Origin: Polynucleobacter meluiroseus
GTDB lineage: Bacteria; Pseudomonadota; Gammaproteobacteria; Burkholderiales; Burkholderiaceae
NCBI GenBank assembly: GCA_945881875.1
Contig: CAMCVH010000001.1
Location: 62,001-126,000, forward strand
DNA length: 64,000 bases
Reading direction: 5' to 3'
Shown here one piece after another: positions 7,906 through 17,336 of the stretch. The notes under the pieces are model-generated. The model was given only the letters and a program-made list of their open reading frames with translations, did no database searches and was not told the DNA's origin. Every line of letters starts with the position of its first letter. Positions within the stretch are counted from its first letter, which is position 1. The translations under genes were made by a program, and so were the position numbers.

Positions 7906-8562
7906 TTATTCCAGTCTAAAAATATAAGGTTGTATAGCTGTTACTTTAATGGCTTTTCCAGATTCTACAAAAGGTCGACAACGGATCTTCATAGCAGCCT
8001 CTAAAGCCGCTTGATCGAGTCTTTGGATGCCACTACTTTGAGAGAGTGATACTTTATCAACTATGCCACTCTCATTAATAAATAATCGAACCGTGGCTTT
8101 ACCAGCTTCACCCATTCTTCGGGCGAGGCTTGGATAAAACGGCTCAGGAACACTGCATTGTGCTTGACTGATGGAGACGCTTTTCAATTCTCCAGTACTG
8201 CTACCCCCAGCGCTACTAGGCGGTGTTGCACTAGCTGAGTCTATAGGTGGCGAAACAGAAGAAGAGGGGGAAGTAGAAGCGGCAGTTATTGCAACACTTT
8301 TGGTATTTTCAACTTTAGGCTCAACCTTTTTCTCTGGCTTGGGAGCAGGTATAGTTTTCTTCTCAAGTTGCGGATTAGGATCGAGCAAGCTAGCCACCAC
8401 AAGATCACCCATATTATTAGCAGTTGTTACTCTTTGGGGACTTAGTTGAAATCCTACCAGTAACAAAACATGTAAAGCGATAACTAAAACTGCGATCTGT
8501 GATTGCAAGCTCATGGCTTTCATCATCGACTTCAGAGAATTGATTCTATCTTTACTCATCAC
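7906..8562 (-). CDS. tonB: TonB family energy-transducing protein
   Basis: TonB spans the periplasm to open outer-membrane receptors for iron chelates and other ligands. The 218-aa protein has an N-terminal membrane anchor (about residues 22-40, LVIALHVLLLVGFQL), a Pro/Lys then Ser/Pro-rich periplasmic spacer (about 60-120, PAPKPEKKVEPKVE and SSSVSPPIDSASATPPSS), and a C-terminal TonB domain beginning PEPFYPSLARRMGEAGKATV and ending IQPYIFRLE. The spacer is shorter than in enteric TonB. It leads exbB-exbD and lies 5 bp after murI on the same strand. A TonB receptor is not in the window; the FbpA-type gene at 26580 could use imported iron. Confidence 0.92.
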   Translation of the reverse strand: MMSKDRINSLKSMMKAMSLQSQIAVLVIALHVLLLVGFQLSPQRVTTANNMGDLVVASLLDPNPQLEKKTIPAPKPEKKVEPKVENTKSVAITAASTSPSSSVSPPIDSASATPPSSAGGSSTGELKSVSISQAQCSVPEPFYPSLARRMGEAGKATVRLFINESGIVDKVSLSQSSGIQRLDQAALEAAMKIRCRPFVESGKAIKVTAIQPYIFRLE

Positions 8563-8567
8563 TTCGA

Positions 8568-9371
8568 TTAAGAAATAAACACAGTCGATGTTTCAATCGA
8601 GTGTTGTTCTAAAGCTGTTGGTATCAATTGTTTAGCCAGCCCAACTAAGGCATCGGCATCCGATGTTGAATAAAAGCGAATCACTCTAGGAGGAGCTGAT
8701 TGTAATAACTGAAATTCTTCCAGCTTACGAGAGAGTTGTTTGACCACTGCTTCACTGGTATCAATGATCTGAATCTCTGATCCTAGAATTTCTCGGATCA
8801 GTGGTGTTAAGAATGGGTAGTGGGTGCAACCTAAAACTAGGGTATCAATACCAGCCTCTTCAAAAGGCTGTAGATGTTCACGCAGTAGGGTATTCATTTC
8901 AACACTATCCAGTTGACCCGATTCAATCAGAGGTACTAGACCTAATCCAGCCTGCGGAATCAATTCGCAATCAGAATCAAGACTCTTTAGAAGCGCATTG
9001 AACTTATCACTTTTTAAAGTATTTTGAGTCGCTAGAACACCGACCTTGTGATTAGCGCTTTGTGTCACTGCAGGTTTGATGCCTGGCTCCACACCAATGA
9101 TTGGAATAGCCGGCATCTCTTGACGAATACTCTCAATGGCTTCAGCTGTTGCCGTATTACAAGCGACTACCAATGCTTGGCAACCTTCACGAACCAACCA
9201 ATGACAGAGATCCAGACTTCTCTTGGTGATCCATTCAACAGATTTTTCACCGTAAGGCGCGTTGGCTGAGTCCGCCAGATACGTATAGTGATGGGCAGGC
9301 GCTTGGCGCAAAGCCTCATTGAGGACGGTAAGTCCTCCAATGCCTGAGTCAAATACGCCAATAGTTGCCAA
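8568..9371 (-). CDS. murI: Glutamate racemase
   Basis: MurI interconverts L- and D-glutamate, giving D-Glu for peptidoglycan in the cytoplasm. It has 267 aa, the normal length. The N-terminal motif IGVFDSGIGGLTVL is present, the two catalytic cysteines are seen in VVACNTATAEA (C71) and LGCTHYPFL (C182), and the second-domain motif GVEPGIKPA is intact. It follows fumA on the same strand after about 36 bp containing tandem repeats, and lies 5 bp before tonB, so it probably belongs to a fumA-murI-tonB-exbB-exbD transcript. Confidence 0.96.
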   Translation of the reverse strand: MATIGVFDSGIGGLTVLNEALRQAPAHHYTYLADSANAPYGEKSVEWITKRSLDLCHWLVREGCQALVVACNTATAEAIESIRQEMPAIPIIGVEPGIKPAVTQSANHKVGVLATQNTLKSDKFNALLKSLDSDCELIPQAGLGLVPLIESGQLDSVEMNTLLREHLQPFEEAGIDTLVLGCTHYPFLTPLIREILGSEIQIIDTSEAVVKQLSRKLEEFQLLQSAPPRVIRFYSTSDADALVGLAKQLIPTALEQHSIETSTVFIS

Positions 9372-9384
9372 AAGTTTCCTTTAA

Positions 9385-9418
9385 CCTAAAACCCTAAGCC
9401 TAAAACCTTAAGCCTTAA
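9385..9418. repeat. 14-bp tandem repeat at the fumA/murI junction
   Basis: Two copies of CCTAAAACC(C/T)TAAG (9385-9398 and 9399-9412), then a partial third CCTTAA (9413-9418). The second and partial copies run over the fumA stop codon (9408-9410) into its last codons, so copy number could alter the C-terminus. Probably a slippage product. Confidence 0.75.
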
Positions 9419-10928
9419 CGACTGGAATTTTTCCAATCTTAGCTTGCCACTCTTGAGGACCTGTTGTGTGAACAGAAGTTCCTTTCGAATCGACAGCAAC
9501 CGTCACTGGCATATCTTCAATCGTGAACTCGTAAATGGCTTCCATACCCAAATCAGCAAAGCCAACTACTTTAGATGCTTTGATAGCTTTAGATACCAAA
9601 TAAGCGGCACCACCGACTGCCATCAAATAAGCAGATTGATGCTTTTTGATCGCTTCGATAGCGACAGGGCCGCGTTCAGATTTACCGACCATGGAGATAA
9701 GACCTGTTTGAGCCAACATCATCTCTGTGAACTTATCCATGCGTGTGGCTGTTGTTGGACCTGCTGGACCCACCACCTCATCACGAACTGGATCGACTGG
9801 ACCAACGTAATAGATCACACGATTTTTAAAATCAACTGGAAGTTTTTCACCTTTAGACAACATGTCAGCAATGCGCTTATGTGCGGCATCGCGACCAGTC
9901 AACATTTTGCCGTTCAATAACAATGTTTGACCGGGTTTCCATTTCGCTACTTCTTCAGGTGTCAAGGTATCTAAATTAACGCGCAATGACTTTTCTGTAT
10001 CAGGTGCCCATGCCACTTTTGGCCAATCTGACAAAGATGGTGGAGTTAGGATGGCAGGGCCATCACCATGTAAATGGAAGTGAACGTGGCGTGTTGCTGC
10101 ACAGTTCGGGATCATGCCTACTGGTAATGAAGCAGCATGCGTTGGGTAGTCAAGGATCTTCACATCCAACACGGTTGTGAGACCACCTAAACCTTGAGCG
10201 CCAATGCCCAGCGCATTGACCTTATCCATAATTTCTAAACGGAGTTCTTCAATACGTGTTTTAGGACCTCGAGCAATTAACTCATGGATATCGACAGGAC
10301 CCATTAATGACTCTTTAGCGAGCAGCATGGCTTTTTCCGGAGTACCACCAATACCAATACCTAAGATGCCTGGCGGGCACCAACCAGCGCCCATCGTTGG
10401 CACTGTCTTAACAACCCAATCAACAATCGAATCAGATGGGTTCAACATCACCATCTTGCTCTTATTTTCTGAGCCGCCACCCTTAGCTGCGCAAATGACC
10501 TCAACACCATCACCTTCGACGATTTCATAATGAACCACAGCAGGTGTGTTGTCTTTGGAGTTCGTGCGTTTACCAGCAGGGTCGAGCAATATAGAAGCGC
10601 GCAGTTTGTTGTCGGGGTTCATATAAGCCCGACGCACACCTTCATTCACCATCTCTTGGACGCTCAGCTTGGCGTCCCATTTCACATGCATGCCCACTTT
10701 TAAAAATACAACAGCAATACCCGTATCTTGGCAAATAGGGCGCTTGCCCTCAGCACACATCCGGCTGTTAGTCAGGATCTGAGCAATCGCATCTTTAGCC
10801 GCAGGACTCTCTTCACGCTCGTAGGCTTTGCCTAATGCAGTGATGTAGTCCAAAGGATGGTAGTAAGAGATGTATTGAAAACCATCAGCAATACTTTGGA
10901 TAAAGTCGTCTTGGCGAATTGTGCTCAT
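9408..10928 (-). CDS. fumA: Fumarate hydratase class I, single chain, 4Fe-4S
   Basis: This enzyme hydrates fumarate to L-malate in the TCA cycle, using an oxygen-sensitive 4Fe-4S cluster. The 506-aa chain carries both the alpha-type half (RPICQDTGIAVVFLKVG near residue 65; GGGSENKSKMVMLNPSD; GIGIGGTPEKAMLLAKESLM) and the beta-type half (KWKPGQTLLLNGKMLTGRDAAHKRI; VGPAGPTTATRMDKF). Cysteines in CQDTG, in the PNCAATRH region and in GAGWCPPG are the cluster candidates. It heads the minus-strand group with murI and tonB. The divergent gap to acs (10929-11169) contains promoter-like AT-rich DNA and a small AGGGATAACCCT inverted repeat near 11062, but no gene. fumA or fumB naming is arbitrary here. 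Confidence 0.93.
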   Translation of the reverse strand: MSTIRQDDFIQSIADGFQYISYYHPLDYITALGKAYEREESPAAKDAIAQILTNSRMCAEGKRPICQDTGIAVVFLKVGMHVKWDAKLSVQEMVNEGVRRAYMNPDNKLRASILLDPAGKRTNSKDNTPAVVHYEIVEGDGVEVICAAKGGGSENKSKMVMLNPSDSIVDWVVKTVPTMGAGWCPPGILGIGIGGTPEKAMLLAKESLMGPVDIHELIARGPKTRIEELRLEIMDKVNALGIGAQGLGGLTTVLDVKILDYPTHAASLPVGMIPNCAATRHVHFHLHGDGPAILTPPSLSDWPKVAWAPDTEKSLRVNLDTLTPEEVAKWKPGQTLLLNGKMLTGRDAAHKRIADMLSKGEKLPVDFKNRVIYYVGPVDPVRDEVVGPAGPTTATRMDKFTEMMLAQTGLISMVGKSERGPVAIEAIKKHQSAYLMAVGGAAYLVSKAIKASKVVGFADLGMEAIYEFTIEDMPVTVAVDSKGTSVHTTGPQEWQAKIGKIPVVKA

Positions 10929-11169
10929 ATTGATATTTTTTATAAGTGGTTAATCAGAAGTTATTCATTTTACCTAGGGGAAAGTTCTAGTCTAGTAATT
11001 GCGACCATGATTCATGTAAGCTTTTGTAAACAGTGGGGCATTGAATAATTGGGAGATATAGGGATAACCCTGATTTGGCCTAAATATGCAAAGAATGTTA
11101 GTAAAATGAGGATCGGTCTACCTCATATCAAAGTTTGTATAAAAATACCCAAGAAAGCAGGAGAAGAGT

Positions 11170-13152
11170 ATGTCTGGAATGGAACAATTATTAGTTGAGA
11201 ATCGCGTTTTTAATCCACCCAAAGCTTTTGCTAAGCAAGCTGCTATTACCAGCATGCAACAGTACAAAGCCATGTGTCAGTCTTTTGAAAAAGACTTTAA
11301 CGGCACTTGGGCCAGACTTGCAAAAGAGAATCTTTTTTGGAAGAAACCTTTTACGAAGGTTTTAGATGAATCTAAAGCACCATTTTATAAATGGTTTGAA
11401 GATGGTTTAACCAATGCTTCTTACAACTGTATCGACCGTAATATTCAAAATGGTTTGGGTAAGAAGGTTGCTCTTGTTTTTGAAGCTGATGACAAAAAAG
11501 TTACAAAAGTAACTTATCAAGAATTACATGACCGCGTTGCTACATTTGCTAACGGTCTTAAAAAGCTCGGCATCAAAAAAGGTGACCGCGTTGTTATCTA
11601 CATGTCCATGTCAGTTGAAGGTGTTGTGGCGATGCAAGCTTGCGCTCGTATTGGTGCGACCCACTCCGTTGTTTTCGGAGGCTTTTCTGCTAAGTCACTA
11701 CAAGAACGTATTGTCGACATTGGCGCAGTGGCATTAATTACAGCTGATCAACAGTTACGTGGCGGAAAAGCATTGCCACTTAAAACAATTGCTGATGAAG
11801 CTCTTGACTTAGGCGGTTGCGAAAAACTCAAGCACGTGATTGTTTACAAGCGTACTGGTGGTGACGTGCCCATGAAGGCAGGTCGCGACAAATGGATGCA
11901 TGATGTTTCCGCTGGCCAAGCAAAAGTATGTGAGCCAGAATGGGTCAGTGCGGAGCACCCATTATTTGTTTTATACACATCAGGCTCAACTGGTAAACCA
12001 AAAGGTGTTCAGCACGCAACGGGCGGTTACCTCTTGTGGGCGATGTTGACCATGAAGTGGACTTTTGACATTCGTAACAAGGACATCTTCTGGTGTACAG
12101 CTGATATTGGTTGGATCACTGGCCACAGTTATATTGCATATGGCCCATTAGCTTGTGGCGCAACACAAGTCATTTTTGAAGGCGTGCCAACCTACCCGAA
12201 CGCTGGTCGTTTCTGGGAAATGATTGAGCGTCATAAAGTATCAATTTTCTACACAGCACCAACAGCGATTCGTTCACTCATCAAAGCTTCTGATACAGAT
12301 CCATCTGTACATCCTAAGAAGTACAACTTGAGGAGCTTGCGTCTACTAGGTTCTGTCGGTGAGCCGATCAATCCAGAGGCTTGGATGTGGTATCACAAGA
12401 ATATTGGCGGTGAGAACTGCCCAATCGTCGACACTTTTTGGCAAACAGAAACAGGCGGTCACATGATCACGCCATTGCCAGGTGCCACACCATTGGTACC
12501 AGGTTCATGCACCTTGCCTTTACCGGGTGTCATGGCAGCAATTGTGGATGAAGTCGGTGGTGATATGCCTAATGGTCAAGGCGGCATTCTAGTTGTGAAG
12601 CGCCCATGGCCTTCTATGATTCGTACGATTTGGGGTGACCCAGAGCGCTTTAAAAAGAGCTACTTCCCTGAAGAATTGGGTGGTACGCTTTACTTGGCGG
12701 GTGATGGTGCCATCCGTAATAAAGACACAGGTTATTTCACGATCACGGGCCGTATTGATGACGTGTTAAACGTATCAGGTCACCGCATGGGTACGATGGA
12801 AATCGAATCATGCTTGGTAGCAAATCCTCTTGTAGCTGAGTCTGCCGTCGTAGGTCGTCCAGATGACATGACCGGTGAGGCGATTGTGGCTTTCGTGGTT
12901 CTCAAAGGTAAGCGCCCAACAGGTGATGATGCTAAGAAGATGGCAACTGATCTGCGTAACTGGGTGGCAAAAGAAATTGGACCTATCGCTAAACCAAAAG
13001 AAATTCGTTTTGGTGACAACTTGCCAAAAACGCGTTCTGGAAAAATCATGCGTCGCTTGCTGCGTGTTCTAGCGAAGGGTGAGGCGATTACTCAAGATAC
13101 ATCAACGCTTGAAAATCCAGCGATTTTGGAACAACTGAAAGATGCGATCTAA
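11170..13152 (+). CDS. acsA: Acetyl-CoA synthetase (acetate-CoA ligase, AMP-forming)
   Basis: Acs activates acetate with ATP to acetyl-AMP and then acetyl-CoA, feeding the TCA cycle and the glyoxylate bypass (isocitrate lyase begins at the right edge of this window). It has 660 aa, normal for Acs. The AMP-binding motif [11 protein letters not shown] lies at 269-279, followed by the acetate-pocket region [14 protein letters not shown] and [12 protein letters not shown]. The C-terminal catalytic [11 protein letters not shown] has K625, the lysine that acetylation silences in the family. A good AGGAG ribosome site (11160-11164) precedes the ATG. A terminator follows at 13194. It is divergent from fumA. 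Confidence 0.97.
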   Translation: MSGMEQLLVENRVFNPPKAFAKQAAITSMQQYKAMCQSFEKDFNGTWARLAKENLFWKKPFTKVLDESKAPFYKWFEDGLTNASYNCIDRNIQNGLGKKVALVFEADDKKVTKVTYQELHDRVATFANGLKKLGIKKGDRVVIYMSMSVEGVVAMQACARIGATHSVVFGGFSAKSLQERIVDIGAVALITADQQLRGGKALPLKTIADEALDLGGCEKLKHVIVYKRTGGDVPMKAGRDKWMHDVSAGQAKVCEPEWVSAEHPLFVLYTSGSTGKPKGVQHATGGYLLWAMLTMKWTFDIRNKDIFWCTADIGWITGHSYIAYGPLACGATQVIFEGVPTYPNAGRFWEMIERHKVSIFYTAPTAIRSLIKASDTDPSVHPKKYNLRSLRLLGSVGEPINPEAWMWYHKNIGGENCPIVDTFWQTETGGHMITPLPGATPLVPGSCTLPLPGVMAAIVDEVGGDMPNGQGGILVVKRPWPSMIRTIWGDPERFKKSYFPEELGGTLYLAGDGAIRNKDTGYFTITGRIDDVLNVSGHRMGTMEIESCLVANPLVAESAVVGRPDDMTGEAIVAFVVLKGKRPTGDDAKKMATDLRNWVAKEIGPIAKPKEIRFGDNLPKTRSGKIMRRLLRVLAKGEAITQDTSTLENPAILEQLKDAI

Positions 13153-13193
13153 GGGTGTTAATTAAGTTTTAAGTTTGATTAGCTAGTCTTTGC

Positions 13194-13228
13194 AAGGCCG
13201 GAAGCTCCATGAGTCTCCGGCCTTTTTT
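13194..13228 (+). terminator. Rho-independent terminator after acsA
   Basis: Stem AAGGCCGGA (13194-13202) with TCCGGCCTT (13216-13224), a 13-nt loop, and six T (13223-13228). It lies between the convergent acsA and DUF1415 genes. Confidence 0.9.
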
Positions 13229-13250
13229 GACTTTAAAAAATCTCAGTCGA

Positions 13251-13793
13251 TTATTTAAAAAGCTTTTTCCAACCTTCAATACCCAGCTTTTGCATCGTAG
13301 CAATATTCGTTTCAAAAATAGCGTCGGCTTCCGGAAAAGCTTCAACTGCTTTATCCAGACTATCTTCACGCAGAATATGTAAAGTGGGATAGGGTGAGCG
13401 ATTCGTGAAGTTGGTGATGTCGTCAACTTCAGTACCTGCAAATTGGTATTGCGGATGGAAGCTAGCAATTTGAAGCTGACCATCTAAATCCAATTGCTCC
13501 AAAAGCCCATCAGCCAAATCTAAAAACTCGTTGTAATCCATGAAGTCTTGCAAGACATGAGGATGTATCAACAAAGTTGTATCTGTTTTTTCTGCTGAAG
13601 TTTCAGCCAAGTGCTCTAACTCTTGGGCGAGATCCTCTAGAAGTGCTTCAACTGTCGTAGCTTGGCTCACGGTATAACGGATTTGTTCTTTCACATGCAC
13701 GGATTTAGCAAAAGGGCATAGATTTAGACCGATCACGGACTTGACGAGCCATTCTTGCGTATCGTTCACGTATTGAGTATCTTGATTTGTCAT
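13251..13793 (-). CDS. DUF1415 family protein
   Basis: Cytoplasmic protein of 180 aa with the DUF1415 signature: the N-terminal WLVKSVIGLNLCPFAKSVHV (about 15-34), the central LLIHPHVLQDFMDYNEFLD, and FHPQYQFAGTEVDDITNFTN, followed by RSPYPTLHILREDSLDKAV. Conserved Cys, His and Asp residues hint at metal binding or catalysis, but no activity is known to me. It is monocistronic, convergent with acsA and divergent from the FAD oxidoreductase at 13834, with only 40 bp between their starts. Confidence 0.85.
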   Translation of the reverse strand: MTNQDTQYVNDTQEWLVKSVIGLNLCPFAKSVHVKEQIRYTVSQATTVEALLEDLAQELEHLAETSAEKTDTTLLIHPHVLQDFMDYNEFLDLADGLLEQLDLDGQLQIASFHPQYQFAGTEVDDITNFTNRSPYPTLHILREDSLDKAVEAFPEADAIFETNIATMQKLGIEGWKKLFK

Positions 13794-13833
13794 TTTTCAA
13801 CCTTTTATTAAAGCATTGTGTATCGTATAGCCC

Positions 13834-15450
13834 ATGATCCGTATTACTGAACTGCGCTTGCCTATCAATCATGCTCCAGAAGAGCTTGAAGGTGCCATAT
13901 TAAAGTGTTTGAACATCCCTGCAAAGGATTTGATTCAGTTCAGCATTTTTAAGCGCAGTCATGACGCTCGTAAAAACACAGCCCTATCTCTGATCTACAC
14001 CATTGATCTTTCTGCTAAAAATGAAGAGCAGTTATTAAAAACCCATGGGCACAATCAGCACATTCGTTTAGCACCAGACACCAGTTATCACTTTTTAGCA
14101 CAAGCACCGGAACATTTATCTTTAAGACCTGTGGTTATTGGTTTTGGCCCGTGTGGAATTTTTGCTGCTTTACTTCTGGCTCAAATGGGCTTTAAGCCGA
14201 TTGTTTTGGAGCGAGGTAAGCAAGTGCGCGAACGCACTCAGGATACCTGGGGATTGTGGCGTAAAAGTAAACTCAATCCAGAATCTAATGTGCAATTTGG
14301 TGAAGGTGGAGCGGGCACTTTCTCGGACGGTAAGTTATGGAGCCAGATCAAAGATCCTAAGTTTTATGGTCGTAAAGTCATCCATGAATTTATCAAAGCA
14401 GGTGCTCCTGAAGAAATTGCTTATGTCGCTAAACCGCATATTGGCACGTTTAGATTGGTGGGCGTTGTAGAAAAAATGCGCGAAGAGATTATTCAGCTGG
14501 GTGGTGAGATTCGTTTTCAACAAAAAGTCAGTGGCTTTGATGTTCAAGATGGACAAATCAAAGGCATCCACTTAGAGAGCGGTGAAAAAATAGAAGCTGA
14601 CCAAGTGATTCTGGCTTTAGGACATAGTTCACGCGACACCTTCCAAGCATTGCACGATGCAGGCGTCTACATAGAAGCTAAACCCTTCTCGGTGGGATTC
14701 AGGATTGAGCACCCTCAATCTATGATTGATAAAGCTCGCCTTGGCCCTCACGCTGGTAATCCGATCATTGGTGCTGCTGATTACAAACTCGTGCACCACG
14801 CTAAAAATGGCCGAGCCGTCTATAGTTTTTGTATGTGTCCAGGCGGCACAGTCGTTGCAGCCACATCTGAAGAGAACCGCGTAGTAACGAATGGTATGAG
14901 TCAATACTCTCGTAACGAGCGCAATGCCAACGCAGGTATCGTCGTCAATGTTGATCCTGAAGATTATGGTGGTGGTCCTGATAACCCACTCGCTGGTATC
15001 GACTTCCAAAGGAAGTTAGAGTCACATGCCTTTGAGTTGGGTGGCCGTAATTACGAAGCACCTGGACAATTGGTAGGTGATTTCATAAAAGGCACACCTT
15101 CAACTGCTTTTGGTACGGTGATCCCTTCTTACAAACCCGGCGTTCATTTAACCGACTTAGCGACCGCTTTACCTGATTACGCGATTGAAGCGATGCGTGA
15201 AGCCTTACCTGCATTTGAAAAACAGATTCCGGGTTTCTCAATGCATGATGCTGTATTGACTGGTGTAGAAACCAGAACGTCTTCGCCGCTGCGTATCACG
15301 CGCGGCAATGATTACCAGAGTCTGAATGTCAAAGGTTTGTACCCAGCTGGTGAAGGTGCTGGATATGCTGGCGGTATTCTGTCAGCAGGTGTGGATGGTA
15401 TTAAAGTGGCTGAAGCATTGGCACTGAATATCTTGCACAAGGCAAAATAA
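13834..15450 (+). CDS. FAD-dependent oxidoreductase (NAD(P)/FAD dehydrogenase, COG2509 type)
   Basis: A 538-aa flavoprotein. An N-terminal domain of about 90 residues (LRLPINHAPEELEGAILKCL) precedes a Rossmann FAD-binding motif VVIGFGPCGIFAALLLAQMG (from about 105) with the acidic residue in LERG. Then come a glutathione-reductase-like GEGGAGTFSDGKLWSQI segment and the C-terminal FAD-contact region LYPAGEGAGYAGGILSAGVDG. This layout matches the uncharacterised FAD-dependent dehydrogenases of COG2509. The substrate is unknown. There is no Shine-Dalgarno site before the ATG (TATAGCCCATG), so the message may be leaderless. It is convergent with the MFS gene at 15484; the junction carries short tandem repeats. 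Confidence 0.85.
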   Translation: MIRITELRLPINHAPEELEGAILKCLNIPAKDLIQFSIFKRSHDARKNTALSLIYTIDLSAKNEEQLLKTHGHNQHIRLAPDTSYHFLAQAPEHLSLRPVVIGFGPCGIFAALLLAQMGFKPIVLERGKQVRERTQDTWGLWRKSKLNPESNVQFGEGGAGTFSDGKLWSQIKDPKFYGRKVIHEFIKAGAPEEIAYVAKPHIGTFRLVGVVEKMREEIIQLGGEIRFQQKVSGFDVQDGQIKGIHLESGEKIEADQVILALGHSSRDTFQALHDAGVYIEAKPFSVGFRIEHPQSMIDKARLGPHAGNPIIGAADYKLVHHAKNGRAVYSFCMCPGGTVVAATSEENRVVTNGMSQYSRNERNANAGIVVNVDPEDYGGGPDNPLAGIDFQRKLESHAFELGGRNYEAPGQLVGDFIKGTPSTAFGTVIPSYKPGVHLTDLATALPDYAIEAMREALPAFEKQIPGFSMHDAVLTGVETRTSSPLRITRGNDYQSLNVKGLYPAGEGAGYAGGILSAGVDGIKVAEALALNILHKAK

Positions 15451-15462
15451 AAAATATGCAAC

Positions 15463-15495
15463 TAGATACCTACTAAATACCTACTAGATACCCAC
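15463..15495. repeat. Three 11-bp tandem repeats between convergent genes
   Basis: TAGATACCTAC (15463-15473), TAAATACCTAC (15474-15484) and TAGATACCCAC (15485-15495). The last copy encodes the end of the minus-strand MFS gene, whose stop codon lies at 15484-15486. Confidence 0.8.
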
Positions 15496-16713
15496 TAAGG
15501 CTACCCTTTTTAAATGACGGCTGAGCCAAAATAATCCGGCAGCAGTTAAAAATAATGGGAAGATCGAAACCCAATTAAGTAACGCCCAACCTTGGGATGT
15601 TACTAAGGCACCTGAACTCAATGAAGTAATAGCCATTGTGCTAAAAACACAAAAATTAATTAAACCCTGAGCTTTATCCTTTTCCGTAGGTAAGTAGGTT
15701 GACAGTGCCAGAGTGGTGGCACCAGTAAATAAAAAATTCCAACCAATACCTAAAGCCAGCATTGCCCAAAAGAACTGATGTATCTCCATACCAGATAAAG
15801 CAATGGCAACACAAGCGGCATTAAGAGCTAAGCCAACCCACATAATCGGAAAGCTACCCCAGCGCTTAATCAAATGACCTGTAAAGAAACCTGGTGCAAA
15901 CATGCCGATCACGTGCCATTGAAGAACCATGGCTGCATCAGAGAAGGGATAGCCACAAACCTCCATGGCGAGTGGTGTGGCGGCCATGAGTAAATTCATA
16001 ATCCCGTAACTGAGTGCGGATGTCATCACTACAACGATAAACATCGGTTGTTGAGCAATCACCATTAGAGATCTACCCACATCAACTGAAGGAGACCCAT
16101 CAATCTGATTGAGACTCTCAACAGACTCTTTAGGGAACTCAATCTTGCCCATCACATAAACACCGATACACCCCGCAATAGCCAAAGACAGATAAGCCCC
16201 TAAAAAAGGCGTATCAAAAACATTCTTGGTCCATGAGGCGAGGTTAGGTCCTATCACGGCTCCCAATAAACCACCTGCTAAAACCCAAGAGACGGCTTTT
16301 TCTTTAAGGCTGGCATGAGTGAGTTCTGCAGCAGCAAAGCGATAGAGCTGACCATTGGCGCTGTAAAAGCCAGCAATAAGAGTCGCCGTTGTTAGTAGCC
16401 AAAAATTCTTATGATAGGCAGCGATCGCACAGATGATCGCTGAGACAACTGCCACCACTAAACCCAATTGAAATGATTTTTGGCGACCATAGCGTTTTTG
16501 TACTTTAGATACCAGGCCAGTTGATAAGGCCCCGCCAACCACATAGCCCATGATGGGTAAAGTCGCCATCCATGGAATAGGGGTGAGGCTCATACCTACT
16601 AGACCATTAATGGCAATAAAGGTCACGTTATTCGTTAAGAACAAGCCCTGACAAATAATCAGGAGAAGTAAATTCTTATTAAATAAACGTGGGGAGCTAC
16701 TAGTTTGATTCAT
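15484..16713 (-). CDS. MFS transporter
   Basis: A 409-aa major facilitator carrier with 12 hydrophobic helices. Family features are the loop 2-3 region GLVSKVQKRYGRQKSF (the basic MFS loop, about 70-90) and a long central loop around residues 190-220 (FPKESVESLNQIDGSPSV) splitting two six-helix halves. The second half has a matching TGHLIKRWGSFPIMW loop. Substrate and direction are unknown; the closest feel is to sugar or drug efflux carriers, a weak inference. It is convergent with the FAD oxidoreductase. Upstream (16714-16791) nothing coding is visible before the cytochrome terminator. Confidence 0.85.
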   Translation of the reverse strand: MNQTSSSPRLFNKNLLLLIICQGLFLTNNVTFIAINGLVGMSLTPIPWMATLPIMGYVVGGALSTGLVSKVQKRYGRQKSFQLGLVVAVVSAIICAIAAYHKNFWLLTTATLIAGFYSANGQLYRFAAAELTHASLKEKAVSWVLAGGLLGAVIGPNLASWTKNVFDTPFLGAYLSLAIAGCIGVYVMGKIEFPKESVESLNQIDGSPSVDVGRSLMVIAQQPMFIVVVMTSALSYGIMNLLMAATPLAMEVCGYPFSDAAMVLQWHVIGMFAPGFFTGHLIKRWGSFPIMWVGLALNAACVAIALSGMEIHQFFWAMLALGIGWNFLFTGATTLALSTYLPTEKDKAQGLINFCVFSTMAITSLSSGALVTSQGWALLNWVSIFPLFLTAAGLFWLSRHLKRVALVGI

Positions 16714-16791
16714 TAATTGGGTAATTGACTGCGTATTCCGTTGAATAGTTGATAGCTCGATTATCTAATCAATTTATAAAATTGACAGATA

Positions 16792-16819
16792 TAAAAAATG
16801 GCCGGTTAAACCAGCCATT
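16792..16819 (-). terminator. Rho-independent terminator after cytochrome c
   Basis: On the minus strand AATGGCTGGTT pairs with AACCGGCCATT around a very short loop with one mismatch, followed by six T (complement of 16792-16797). It lies 26 bp past the cytochrome stop. Confidence 0.85.
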
Positions 16820-16845
16820 CTTTTATGTACCTTAAGGACTACTAA

Positions 16846-17160
16846 TTACTTATTGCTATCCAAAATCCACTGAACAACGGTTTTAGCATCAGCATCGCTA
16901 ATTCTGTTATTTCCTGGCATAGGTACTGCGCCCCAAACACCACCGCCACCAACTTTAACTTTCTTAACTAATTTATCCACTGCATCAGGTTGACCTTTGT
17001 ACTTGGCAGCAATATCTTTATAAGAAGGCCCAACAACTTTCTTATCCATCGCATGGCAACCCATACAAGAATTTTTGCTGGCGATTTCTTTTGAAGCAAA
17101 TACTGGTGCTGATACAGACACCATCAATCCTGCTGTGATCAATGAACTGATTAGTTTCAT
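16846..17160 (-). CDS. Small periplasmic cytochrome c (c-551/c-552 class I)
   Basis: Monohaem electron carrier of 104 aa. The signal peptide covers residues 1-22 (cleavage near VFA-SKE), so the mature protein is about 82 aa in the periplasm. The haem motif CMGCH is at 32-36 and the axial methionine is probably M81 in AVPMPGN, with the GPSYKDIAAKY loop typical of cytochrome c-551 relatives. It would shuttle electrons between the bc1 complex and terminal oxidases or reductases. It is transcribed alone and ends in a clear terminator. The ATG is preceded by GGAGAAAAT on the minus strand, a good ribosome site. Confidence 0.92.
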   Translation of the reverse strand: MKLISSLITAGLMVSVSAPVFASKEIASKNSCMGCHAMDKKVVGPSYKDIAAKYKGQPDAVDKLVKKVKVGGGGVWGAVPMPGNNRISDADAKTVVQWILDSNK

Positions 17161-17275
17161 CTTCTATTTTCTCCGTTTAATTCAACAAAAGTACTGTAAC
17201 TGGCGTAAGTATATAAAAATCACTCAAACCATGCGTATATTGAATATCCACCTTTCAAAACATGCCTTTTGCTCA

Positions 17276-17294
17276 TGGGTTTAGAATAGACCCA
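17276..17294 (+). repeat. Inverted repeat in the fpr upstream region
   Basis: TGGGT (17276-17280) and ACCCA (17290-17294) flank TTAGAATAG, which contains a possible -10 element TAGAAT (17282-17287). It is 43 bp before fpr and could be an operator over a promoter; no good -35 is seen. Confidence 0.4.
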
Positions 17295-17336
17295 ATTCCA
17301 CGCATCCAACAATCAATAAAAAACTAACAAAAACCC

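Noticed and set aside
9444..9920. Open frame of 158 codons opposite fumA
   Set aside because: It lies wholly antisense to a strongly supported enzyme gene, has no ribosome site, and its Cys/His/Phe-rich product fits a mirrored coding strand.
11056..11072. Inverted repeat AGGGATAACCCT in the fumA-acsA gap as an operator
   Set aside because: Only four paired bases per arm; expected by chance in AT-rich DNA.
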